NCBI GenBank assembly: GCA_028292185.1
Contig: JAQGMT010000464.1
Span: 1 to 9,415 of the forward strand
Direction of reading: 5' to 3'
Length of the DNA: 9,415 nucleotides
From: Ramlibacter sp.
Lineage (GTDB): Bacteria; Pseudomonadota; Gammaproteobacteria; Burkholderiales; Burkholderiaceae_C
Part shown: positions 1-5,347 of the stretch, piece after piece
Layout of the letters: each line of letters starts with the position of its first letter
How positions within the stretch are numbered: the stretch's first letter is position 1
Notes under the pieces: generated by a model
Seen by the model: only the letters and a program-made list of their open reading frames with translations
Told to the model about the DNA's origin: nothing
Database searches by the model: none
Position numbers and translations under genes: made by a program

Positions 1-4
1 GCCG

Positions 5-703
5 CTAGTACTGCGGCCGGAGGGCCGGATCGACCGAACTGGAGCCGCCCTGATTGAGCTGGCGCTGTTCCTGGCGCGTGACGCGCGGGTTCGGCTGGCT
101 CGAGCCGCTCTGAGGGTCCGGGCCAGCTGGCCGCTGCGCGCGCACCGGGGGTTGTGGCGCGGCCGCCCGCGGCTGTTCGATGCGCGCACCCCGATCGAAC
201 CGCTCACCCTGGCGTCCGGTAAAGCCGGGCCGCTCGCCTCGCGGATCGATGAAGCCGGGCCGTTGGGGCGGCACATAGCCGCGCGGCTGGGAAAACTGGC
301 GGCCCTCCCAACGCGAGCGGTCACGGTAAAACGACCGGCCGCGGTAGTGGCTGCCCCAGTAGTCGTTGAGCACGAATCCCAGCGCGCCGATGCCGAGCAC
401 GGCGCCGTAGTTGCTCAATGGAACGTACGAGTTCTGGTAGTAGTAGTTGATGTTGCCGGCCGCCATCCAGCCGCGGCTCTGGCCCGCGACCACGTCGCAC
501 CACGTGTATTCGGGCAGGCATCCCTGCACGGCAAGCGCAAAACCACCCGGCAGCACCGCGACCACGGGATAGTCGGTGGCCGGCCCGGCACGAAGGTTGG
601 TGGGCCTGGCCGTCACGGCCAGCTGCTGCTGGGCCTGAGCCCCGCTGGAAACCGCCACGAGCGCGGTGGTGACCGCGCCCATCGCAAGATGCTTGATGTT
701 CAT
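5..703 (-). CDS. Exported SH3-domain protein with Arg/Pro-rich tail
   Basis: 232 residues. Residues 1-24 form a Sec signal peptide with likely cleavage after AQA. Residues about 28-85 match a bacterial SH3 (SH3_3-type) domain: the NLRAGP motif (36-41) and the following D-Y-P-V-V are the hallmark, with GW (78-79) near its end. Two cysteines (62 and 69) could form a disulfide. A short hydrophobic stretch (about 99-112) leads to an NDYWGSHYRGR segment, then a low-complexity tail rich in Arg, Pro, Gln and Gly that holds two copies of RPGF followed by an RGE/QGE unit (148-167). The start is fixed by a strong Shine-Dalgarno (AAAGGAGG, complement of 708-715) four bases from the ATG. Bacterial SH3 domains of this kind commonly bind peptidoglycan or proteins in the envelope, so a periplasmic or surface role is likely. 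The exact ligand is unknown. It lies downstream of the 64-residue gene but has its own leader. Confidence 0.85.
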   Translation of the reverse strand: MNIKHLAMGAVTTALVAVSSGAQAQQQLAVTARPTNLRAGPATDYPVVAVLPGGFALAVQGCLPEYTWCDVVAGQSRGWMAAGNINYYYQNSYVPLSNYGAVLGIGALGFVLNDYWGSHYRGRSFYRDRSRWEGRQFSQPRGYVPPQRPGFIDPRGERPGFTGRQGERFDRGARIEQPRAAAPQPPVRAQRPAGPDPQSGSSQPNPRVTRQEQRQLNQGGSSSVDPALRPQY

Positions 704-722
704 GTTGCCTCCTTTGCTTGAT

Positions 723-736
723 GGGCCGAAAGGCCC
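723..736 (-). other. Short GC hairpin in the leader of the SH3-domain gene
   Basis: A perfect five-base-pair inverted repeat (GGGCC / GGCCC) encloses four bases, read GAAA on the plus strand and TTTC on the minus strand. It lies just upstream of the Shine-Dalgarno of the SH3-domain gene and about 70 bases beyond the stop of the 64-residue gene. It could end upstream minus-strand transcription or be a 5' leader stem. No T-run follows on the minus strand, so a classical terminator is not supported. Confidence 0.35.
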
Positions 737-808
737 TTCAACTCAATCTATCACTTCCGGGCGGCGGCATGGTGTACCGCAGGTGAAGGCAACTGCTGAG
801 CCAGCGCG

Positions 809-1003
809 CTACTCGTCCACGACCTCGGCGGCGCATTGCGCCTGCACGTTCTCGATCAGCGGCAGCACATCGTCGGCACTCTCGTAGCGAGCCATCAGGG
901 CCAGCGAGACCATCGACAGGAACAGCTGTGCCCTGGACTCGCCCACGCTGGCAAGCGCTTCGCACAAGGCGCTGTAGCTGCGGTCCAGGTCGTCATCGGT
1001 CAT
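809..1003 (-). CDS. DUF2783-like small protein coupled to the flavin monooxygenase
   Basis: 64 residues, acidic and mostly alpha-helical in composition, with no signal peptide or membrane segment. The body, with D-L-D-R-S-Y near the start and a central Q-L-F-L-S-M-V-S-L-A-L helix, resembles the short DUF2783 proteins that often follow aromatic-hydroxylase-type FAD monooxygenases. I make this match from memory of the pattern, so it is tentative. Its ATG overlaps the monooxygenase stop as ATGA (1000-1003), and a Shine-Dalgarno (AGAGGA, complement of 1012-1017) lies inside the 3' end of that gene. The two are therefore probably co-transcribed and translationally coupled, which suggests a joint function such as a partner or stability factor. 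No catalytic motif is visible and the molecular role is unknown. Confidence 0.75.
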   Translation of the reverse strand: MTDDDLDRSYSALCEALASVGESRAQLFLSMVSLALMARYESADDVLPLIENVQAQCAAEVVDE

Positions 1004-2607
1004 GCAGTGAATCCTCTTTGGTTGAATGCGGCCAGCACAGGCGCGGGGTCCAGGTGGCGCCAGCGGCCCATGACGTAGCCATCGGGCCGCACCAGCACCA
1101 TGCCCTGCGCCTGCGTATCGGGCAGGCCGTAGCGATGCCGTGCCTGCCCGAGGCTATCAGCCTCGACGGGAATGTCCAGCACTGCGATGCCATGGCGTGC
1201 CAATTCCGTCACGGCCTGCGGCAAGGCGCCGTCGCCGAAGACCAGGCACACGAACTCCTTGCCGAAGCACTGGCTGAGATGAAAGTCGCCACCCGGTCCC
1301 TGGAGCAATGCTTCCGGGGCGGGCAGGCCCGGCTGTGCGAGCGCTGTCGCCCAGTGTCCCTGCTCCTCTTCGTTCAAGGGCGAGCCGGGGTAGGCAATCG
1401 GCGCGGACTGGCGCGGATTGATCAGCGCCCGCACCTTGACGTCGGAGACGGCAAGCCGCAACGTCGCTTCGCGCATCAGCTTGAAGGCGAAGTTGGGCGG
1501 CGCCATGAACTCCGTACTCTTGGCGCCATAGGCGATGTTCTCGCGCGCTGCATGGACACGTTCCTGCGAATAGGTGTCGAGCAACGTGTCCGGGGCTGAG
1601 CCTGCCGTCACCCGGGCAAGCTTCCACGCCAGGTTGCCGGCGTCGTCCAGGCCGGAGTTCAGCCCCCGCACGCCGAAGATCGGCACCAGGTGCGCCGCGT
1701 CACCCGCGAAGAACACGCGTGCGTGCCGGTACTTCGCGAGGCTGAGGCACTTGGCGTTGTAGATGGAGATCCACTGCGCCTCCCAGGGTTCGTCCTCGCC
1801 GATCATCGCCAGGTGGCTGCGCACGCGAGGCAGTACGTTCTCGGGCTTGACGGCCTGCGCGGCATCTTCGTCGTCACGGATCTGGTAGTCGATGCGCCAG
1901 ACATCGCCCGGCTGGCGGTGCATCAGGATCGTCGAGCCGGGATTGGACGGCGGATCGAACCACGCCAGCCGCTCCACCGGCCTGCGCGTCTTCTGCACGA
2001 TGTCGACGATCACATAGCGGCCTTCGTATTGCGTGCCTTCCAGCTGCAGGCCGAGCAAGTCCCGCACGGTGCTGCGCCCGCCGTCGCACGCCACAACGTA
2101 GTCGGCTTGCACCATGAATCGGCCTTGCGGCATTTCGACATCGACCTCGGCGCAGTTGCCGTCCTGGCGCAGGCCGATGACGCGGCTGCTCCAACAGACT
2201 TGCGCGAGTTGCGGCGCCCGTTGCAAGGCCTCGTGCGCGAACTGCTCCACGTGATATTGCTGGATGTTGAGCATCGGCGCGAAGCGCTGCGTCGGCTCGT
2301 GCGGCATCTGGAAGTGCAGCACTTCGGTGTCGCGCCAAAAACTGCGCCCGCCGGTCCACGGCAGGCCGGTCGCGGCCAGTGGCTTGTCGGCGCCCGCCCA
2401 TCCCAGGATTTCCTGTGAGCGACGCGAAACGCAAATGGCGCGGCTGCCGGTGCAGTACCCCGGGTCCGCCTCGACGACGACACTGGCAACACCGTGGCGC
2501 GCCAACAAGGCGCACAAGGTGAGGCCGACGGGGCCGCCGCCGGCAATGAGCACCGGCACGCGATGCGGCGGTGGGTCGTGGGGAAAGCGCTGGATCACGG
2601 GCGGCAA
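1000..2607 (-). CDS. FAD-dependent monooxygenase, class A (MhpA/PheA-like aromatic hydroxylase family)
   Basis: 535 residues. It carries all three class A flavoprotein monooxygenase signatures: the Rossmann FAD motif GGGPVG (23-28) with the acidic strand end VVVEAD (43-48); the DG motif around CDGGRS (174-179); and the GD motif FAGDAAH (300-306), followed by the FGVRGLNSG helix typical of phenol, resorcinol and 3-(3-hydroxyphenyl)propionate hydroxylases. The C-terminal part (about 400-535) looks like the thioredoxin-like domain of that subgroup, with a VRPDGYVMGRW strand-turn near 506-516. The enzyme should use NAD(P)H and O2 to hydroxylate an aromatic or related substrate in the cytoplasm. 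No ring-cleavage or transport gene is nearby, so the substrate cannot be named. The start is uncertain: there is no suitable ATG, so TTG at 2607 or GTG at 2598 must be used, and neither has a Shine-Dalgarno. The stop overlaps the ATG of the next gene. Confidence 0.9.
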   Translation of the reverse strand: MPPVIQRFPHDPPPHRVPVLIAGGGPVGLTLCALLARHGVASVVVEADPGYCTGSRAICVSRRSQEILGWAGADKPLAATGLPWTGGRSFWRDTEVLHFQMPHEPTQRFAPMLNIQQYHVEQFAHEALQRAPQLAQVCWSSRVIGLRQDGNCAEVDVEMPQGRFMVQADYVVACDGGRSTVRDLLGLQLEGTQYEGRYVIVDIVQKTRRPVERLAWFDPPSNPGSTILMHRQPGDVWRIDYQIRDDEDAAQAVKPENVLPRVRSHLAMIGEDEPWEAQWISIYNAKCLSLAKYRHARVFFAGDAAHLVPIFGVRGLNSGLDDAGNLAWKLARVTAGSAPDTLLDTYSQERVHAARENIAYGAKSTEFMAPPNFAFKLMREATLRLAVSDVKVRALINPRQSAPIAYPGSPLNEEEQGHWATALAQPGLPAPEALLQGPGGDFHLSQCFGKEFVCLVFGDGALPQAVTELARHGIAVLDIPVEADSLGQARHRYGLPDTQAQGMVLVRPDGYVMGRWRHLDPAPVLAAFNQRGFTA

Positions 2608-2618
2608 GTGGGCGAGCC

Positions 2619-2624
2619 ACTATA
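2619..2624 (-). promoter_or_regulatory. Candidate -10 element for the monooxygenase gene
   Basis: The minus strand reads TATAGT, five of six matches to the sigma70 -10 consensus. It would start transcription near 2612, only about five bases before the TTG start or fourteen before the GTG. This could explain the missing Shine-Dalgarno. I see no convincing -35 hexamer. That region is occupied by the GC-rich hairpin described separately. Confidence 0.4.
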
Positions 2625-2632
2625 TCGCCCGC

Positions 2633-2655
2633 GAGCGGGCCGCGCAGGCCCGCTC
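2633..2655 (-). terminator. GC-rich stem-loop after the CHRD lipoprotein gene
   Basis: A perfect nine-base-pair inverted repeat (gagcgggcc / ggcccgctc) with a five-base loop starts nine bases beyond the CHRD stop codon. The position fits a transcription terminator or a 3'-end-stabilising stem. No T-run follows on the minus strand, so intrinsic termination may be weak. The hairpin overlaps the place where a -35 element for the monooxygenase promoter would lie. Confidence 0.5.
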
Positions 2656-2664
2656 ACGCCGGGT

Positions 2665-3117
2665 TCAACGCTTTTGCAGTTGGCCGCGGATTTCGCCGCC
2701 GGGCGATTTGGCGGTGTGGATGTTGACGTAGGTGCGGCCGGCCGCGATGTCGGCAGCCTGTGCCGCCGTGATCTGCGCCTGTCCCTGCGACGGCGAGGTG
2801 GCCACGCTGTTGAACGGAACCATCACGCCGGCATTCGCGCCGGCAGCCGCGGGACCGTGGATGTGGCCAGCCGTTGCCGGGCCGGACAGACCGGTGTACG
2901 TCACCTTCCAGGTCAGCATGTTGGTGCTGGTATTGATCTCTACGTCGGCCGTGCCGCTGGCTGTGCTGGCGTTCGGCGGAACTTCCTGGCTGGCGCTCAG
3001 CGTCGCTTGGTAACGGGCCGTGTTGGGGGAGGACATCATGTTGCTGCAAGCGCCCAGCCCGAGGGCCAGCAAGCCGGCAACGACAGTGGTTCGCAAAATG
3101 GTTTGACGATTCAGCAT
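2665..3117 (-). CDS. CHRD-domain lipoprotein
   Basis: 150 residues. A lipoprotein signal peptide ends in the lipobox LGAC with the lipidated Cys at 24. Residues about 35-148 form a CHRD domain: Y-x-A-T-L-S-A-S-Q-E-V-P-P-N at 36-49, TAGHIHGPA at 82-90, YVNIHT at 130-135 and PGGEIRGQL at 139-147, all classic for this family. CHRD domains were first defined in chordin. Bacterial versions are secreted or envelope proteins of unclear function. The frame stays open upstream to about 3459, but the signal peptide and a strong Shine-Dalgarno (AGGAGAA, complement of 3123-3129, five bases from the ATG) fix the start at 3117. A 9-bp stem-loop follows the stop. After lipidation it probably sits in the outer membrane facing the periplasm: Ser, not Asp, follows the Cys. 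This placement is an inference. Confidence 0.93.
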   Translation of the reverse strand: MLNRQTILRTTVVAGLLALGLGACSNMMSSPNTARYQATLSASQEVPPNASTASGTADVEINTSTNMLTWKVTYTGLSGPATAGHIHGPAAAGANAGVMVPFNSVATSPSQGQAQITAAQAADIAAGRTYVNIHTAKSPGGEIRGQLQKR

Positions 3118-3149
3118 GGCGGTTCTCCTGGTTAGCCAATAAGACCGCC
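3118..3149 (-). promoter_or_regulatory. Leader stem framing the Shine-Dalgarno of the CHRD gene
   Basis: On the minus strand GGCGGT (3149-3144) can pair with ACCGCC (3123-3118), which abuts the ATG. The 20-base loop holds most of the Shine-Dalgarno AGGAGAA and a smaller possible TGG/CCA stem. The mRNA could therefore present or partly mask the ribosome binding site. The pairing is seen in the sequence. A regulatory role is a guess. Confidence 0.3.
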
Positions 3150-3223
3150 ATTCTGGACGCGCGCCGCGCGCCGCGCCGGTAGGGCATACCCGTGCGCAAA
3201 TCCTGGAATAAAACGCGAGCGAC

Positions 3224-3505
3224 TTACTTGGGCGGGAGTTTGCCTCGTGCCGCGTCCAGTTCCCAAGGACTGCTTTCCACGTTCGGCCCATCGGGATACG
3301 ACTGGGGACCTTGCGCGATGCCGGGGTTGGCCTTGCCGCCGGACACACCGGCGGGTAGCTGCGGTGCGGCCTGGTCGAGCAGCTCGTTGCCGGACGGCGA
3401 TTCCTGCTCAACCGTTTCGCCGAGCGTCTTGTGTTGCGGGTCGCCGTCGTGGTTTTCATTGCCGCCGAAAGCGGGGCCCCGTCCGATGCTGCTGTTGGTG
3501 CTCAT
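3224..3505 (-). CDS. Small hydrophilic protein of unknown function (93 residues)
   Basis: I do not recognise a named family. The 93-residue product is rich in Gly, Pro, Asn, Glu and Asp, has no cysteine, no signal peptide and no hydrophobic segment, and reads as intrinsically disordered and cytoplasmic. It contains several short PxG-type turns and ends in KLPPK. It is very likely real: an AGGGGA Shine-Dalgarno (complement of 3511-3516) lies five bases from the ATG, and a possible -10 (TAAAGT, complement of 3537-3542) sits further upstream, so it probably has its own promoter. It lies between the dehydrogenase and CHRD genes, with about 105 bases on each side. Its composition is like that of the small proteins at 7433-7675 and 7672-7902, which suggests a shared class of disordered, perhaps stress-related, products. 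That link rests on composition only, not on alignable sequence. Confidence 0.75.
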   Translation of the reverse strand: MSTNSSIGRGPAFGGNENHDGDPQHKTLGETVEQESPSGNELLDQAAPQLPAGVSGGKANPGIAQGPQSYPDGPNVESSPWELDAARGKLPPK

Positions 3506-3536
3506 GCGTGTCCCCTGACGTGCGATTCAACGTTGC

Positions 3537-3542
3537 ACTTTA
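3537..3542 (-). promoter_or_regulatory. Candidate -10 element for the 93-residue gene
   Basis: The minus strand reads TAAAGT, four of six matches to the sigma70 -10 consensus, about 31 bases before the ATG and leaving room for the AGGGGA Shine-Dalgarno. No clear -35 is visible. A CCTAC element lies about 45 bases further upstream (3588-3592). Confidence 0.3.
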
Positions 3543-3610
3543 GAAGTCCACGCTGCGCCTGGATGCAGGCACGCGTTGCGCCGCCGTGTAGGCGGTGGCT
3601 GGCAGCTCAC

Positions 3611-4693
3611 TCATGAGCCCGAGCCCGCGAGCGGCTGAGGCAGGGTCACGCCCAACTTGCGGCACCAGGGTTCGAGCGCGGGCACGATCGACGGATACAG
3701 CGCGACGCCCTCCTCCCGCTGTTTCGCCGCGAGCTGCAGTCCGCGCTCGCCGGGCAGCCGCACCGGCCGTCCCTCGCGGGCAGGCCGCGAAGCCAGGCAC
3801 TGCTCGGTCACCGCACCGGTCTGCCGCGTGAATGCATCGAGTCCCGCGAACGCGCGCGGATCGATGATCTGCAGGAACACCGTTGCGCCCCAGCCCAGGC
3901 GCGGATCGGCGCGTCCGTGGCCGGCGAGCCCCTGCGTCAGCGCCTCCACCAGCAGCGACAAGCCATAGCCCTTGTGGCCCGAATCCAAGCCGCCGAGGGG
4001 CAGGATGGTGCCCTTGGGCGGCGTGAACAGCACCGACGGATCATCCGTCGGATTCCCGTGTCCATCGATCACCCAGGGTGCGGGCAGGCGGCCCCCTTCC
4101 TTGTTGACGCGCGCGGTGAGTCCGTTGGTGGTGGTCGAAGTGGAGATGTCCATCAGCACCGGCGCGCCCGGCGTCGGAATACCTGCCGATATCGGATTCG
4201 GCGTGAACACCGGGTCGAGGCCGCCGAATGGCGCGACGCTGGCGCTGTTCGCGTCGGAACACGTCAGCAGCATGAGCAAGCCCTGGTCGGTCGCGCGCTT
4301 CAGGTACGCGGCCAGACAGGCGATGTGGTGGCTGCGCCGGATCACGACCGTGCCGGTGCCGCAGCGCCGCGCCCGCTCCTGCGCCAGCGCCATGGCCTTG
4401 AGCACCAGCCAGGGGCCGGGCAGCCGGCGGCCGTCCCAAGTCACCGCGGCCGGAACATCCGCCAGCACCTCAGGGTCGCCGTCGCGGGTCATGGCACCGG
4501 ACTCGAGTTCGCCGAGATAGAGCGCGAGCAAATTGAGGCCGTGGGTGTCGTGCCCCATCAGGTCGGCTTCGACCAGGATCTGCGCAACCGCGCTGGCCTT
4601 GTCGCCGGACAGGCCGCTGGCGGCGAGCAGGTCGATCGCCATGGCGGTCAACTCGCTCGCCGAGTAGGAAGGGGGAGGTGTGGTGTCGCTCAT
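3611..4693 (-). CDS. Malate/L-lactate dehydrogenase-family oxidoreductase (Ldh_2, COG2055)
   Basis: 360 residues, the usual length for this NAD(P)-dependent family, which includes malate, L-lactate, ureidoglycolate and 2,3-diketogulonate dehydrogenases and is unrelated to the classical Rossmann LDH/MDH enzymes. Signatures: an N-terminal helix followed by GHDTHG (47-52), where the usual SHG is THG with the conserved His at 51; SHH (121-123), where SNH is typical; FTPNPIS (163-169), corresponding to the family GTNP segment; MDISTST (181-187); and GGLDSGHKGYGLSLLVEAL (234-252), the conserved glycine- and lysine-bearing helix. It should reduce or oxidise a 2-oxo/2-hydroxy acid in the cytoplasm. 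The substrate cannot be read from the sequence. The open frame continues upstream to 5188, but homology begins at 4693 and the upstream part overlaps DUF924, so the extension is spurious. There is no Shine-Dalgarno; a TACATT hexamer lies six bases before the ATG. Confidence 0.9.
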   Translation of the reverse strand: MSDTTPPPSYSASELTAMAIDLLAASGLSGDKASAVAQILVEADLMGHDTHGLNLLALYLGELESGAMTRDGDPEVLADVPAAVTWDGRRLPGPWLVLKAMALAQERARRCGTGTVVIRRSHHIACLAAYLKRATDQGLLMLLTCSDANSASVAPFGGLDPVFTPNPISAGIPTPGAPVLMDISTSTTTNGLTARVNKEGGRLPAPWVIDGHGNPTDDPSVLFTPPKGTILPLGGLDSGHKGYGLSLLVEALTQGLAGHGRADPRLGWGATVFLQIIDPRAFAGLDAFTRQTGAVTEQCLASRPAREGRPVRLPGERGLQLAAKQREEGVALYPSIVPALEPWCRKLGVTLPQPLAGSGS

Positions 4694-4699
4694 GAGCGA

Positions 4700-4705
4700 A
4701 ATGTA
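4700..4705 (-). promoter_or_regulatory. Candidate -10 element, leaderless start of the dehydrogenase gene
   Basis: The minus strand reads TACATT, four of six matches to the -10 consensus, with exactly six bases between it and the ATG at 4693. Transcription would start at or within a base of the start codon, which agrees with the lack of a Shine-Dalgarno. The -35 region is poor (TTCAAG at about 18 bases). Confidence 0.35.
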
Positions 4706-4724
4706 GCCTGCTCGCCGAGGTCGC

Positions 4725-4753
4725 TTGAACTTTCCAGTGGCGCGGAGAACAAT
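4725..4753 (+). promoter_or_regulatory. Sigma70-type promoter for the DUF924 gene
   Basis: TTGAAC (4725-4730) and AACAAT (4748-4753) are separated by the ideal 17 bases. Four of six positions match the consensus in each hexamer. The predicted first transcribed base falls at 4759-4760, which is the ATG of a 12-codon mini-ORF. The promoter points away from the dehydrogenase gene, whose own -10 candidate lies 20 bases to the left, so the two promoters are back to back. Confidence 0.55.
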
Positions 4754-4759
4754 TCGCCG

Positions 4760-4798
4760 ATGCACGCAGTCCCCGGACCCGTCCCACTCGACCCATGA
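4760..4798 (+). CDS. Possible 12-codon leader ORF overlapping the DUF924 start
   Basis: ATG at 4760 opens MHAVPGPVPLDP and ends at TGA 4796-4798, which overlaps the DUF924 ATG as ATGA. The -10 hexamer of the promoter ends six bases before this ATG, so the mini-ORF would be translated leaderless and could deliver ribosomes to the DUF924 start, which has no Shine-Dalgarno of its own. The peptide is too short for a homology claim and the overlap could be chance. Confidence 0.35.
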   Translation: MHAVPGPVPLDP

Positions 4799-5334
4799 CG
4801 GTGCTGCCGGAGAACGTCCTGGCCTTCTGGCGCGAAGCCGGTCCCTCTCGCTGGTTTCGCAAGGATGACGGCTTCGATGCGCAGTTCCGCACCCGGTTCC
4901 TGGACGCGCATGAAGCCGCCGCGCGCGGCGAGCTCGACGCCTGGGCCGGCCAAGCAGAGGGCGCACTCGCCTTGTTGATCCTGCTCGACCAATTCCCCCG
5001 CAACGCTTTTCGCGGCACGCCGCGCATGTACCGGACCGACGCGAAGGCACGGGACCTTGCCAGTGCTGCGATCGAATCCGGCTTCGACCAGTTGACGGAG
5101 CCGGAGCTGCGCAACTTCTTCTATTTGCCCCTGATGCACTCCGAACGCTTGATTGACCAGGACCGCGCCGTGGAACTCGCGCGCGCACTCGGCGGCGAAG
5201 CGCTGCGTTACGCGCTCATTCACCGCGAGATCATCGAGAAGTTCGGCCGCTTCCCGCACCGCAACGATATGCTGGGGCGGACCAGCTCGCCCCAAGAACG
5301 CAAGTTCCTGGCCGGCGGCGGCTTCGCCGGTTAG
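4795..5334 (+). CDS. DUF924 family protein (TPR-like helical fold)
   Basis: 179 residues covering the whole DUF924 family. The order of conserved blocks is V-L-A-F-W-R-E near the start, WFRKDDGFDAQFRTRF (20-35), ALLILLDQFPRNAFRGTPRMY (59-79), YLPLMHSE (109-116), and HREIIEKFGRFPHRNDMLGR followed by S-P-Q-E-R-K-F-L and GGF at the C-terminus. Known structures of this family are all-helical and resemble TPR folds. The biochemical role is unknown and it is a cytoplasmic protein. No in-frame start codon lies shortly upstream, and the family normally begins close to the FW motif, so the ATG at 4795 is favoured despite lacking a Shine-Dalgarno. Its ATG overlaps the stop of a 12-codon leader ORF. The gene converges on the response-regulator gene with only 13 bases between the two stop codons. 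Confidence 0.93.
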   Translation: MTVLPENVLAFWREAGPSRWFRKDDGFDAQFRTRFLDAHEAAARGELDAWAGQAEGALALLILLDQFPRNAFRGTPRMYRTDAKARDLASAAIESGFDQLTEPELRNFFYLPLMHSERLIDQDRAVELARALGGEALRYALIHREIIEKFGRFPHRNDMLGRTSSPQERKFLAGGGFAG

Positions 5335-5347
5335 CGGCGGTTGAGCG

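Noticed and set aside
1690..2418. Long plus-strand open frame opposite the monooxygenase (242 residues)
   Set aside because: His/Arg/Ala-rich shadow typical of antisense frames in GC-rich genes. The minus-strand frame has all flavoprotein motifs.
3156..3178. GCGC-rich alternating stretch upstream of the CHRD gene as a Z-DNA or repeat element
   Set aside because: It is about 20 bases of simple GC alternation, common in such genomes, and has no second copy here.
3118..3459. Upstream continuation of the CHRD frame (to a 264-residue protein)
   Set aside because: It overlaps the 93-residue gene in another frame and would bury a clear lipoprotein signal peptide that has its own strong Shine-Dalgarno.
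4694..5188. Upstream continuation of the dehydrogenase frame (to a 525-residue protein)
   Set aside because: The extra part is Arg/Gly-rich without family similarity and lies antisense to the well-supported DUF924 gene. The family sequence begins at 4693.
5335..5347. Terminator between the DUF924 and response-regulator genes
   Set aside because: Only 13 bases lie between the stops and no stem-loop with a T-run is visible.
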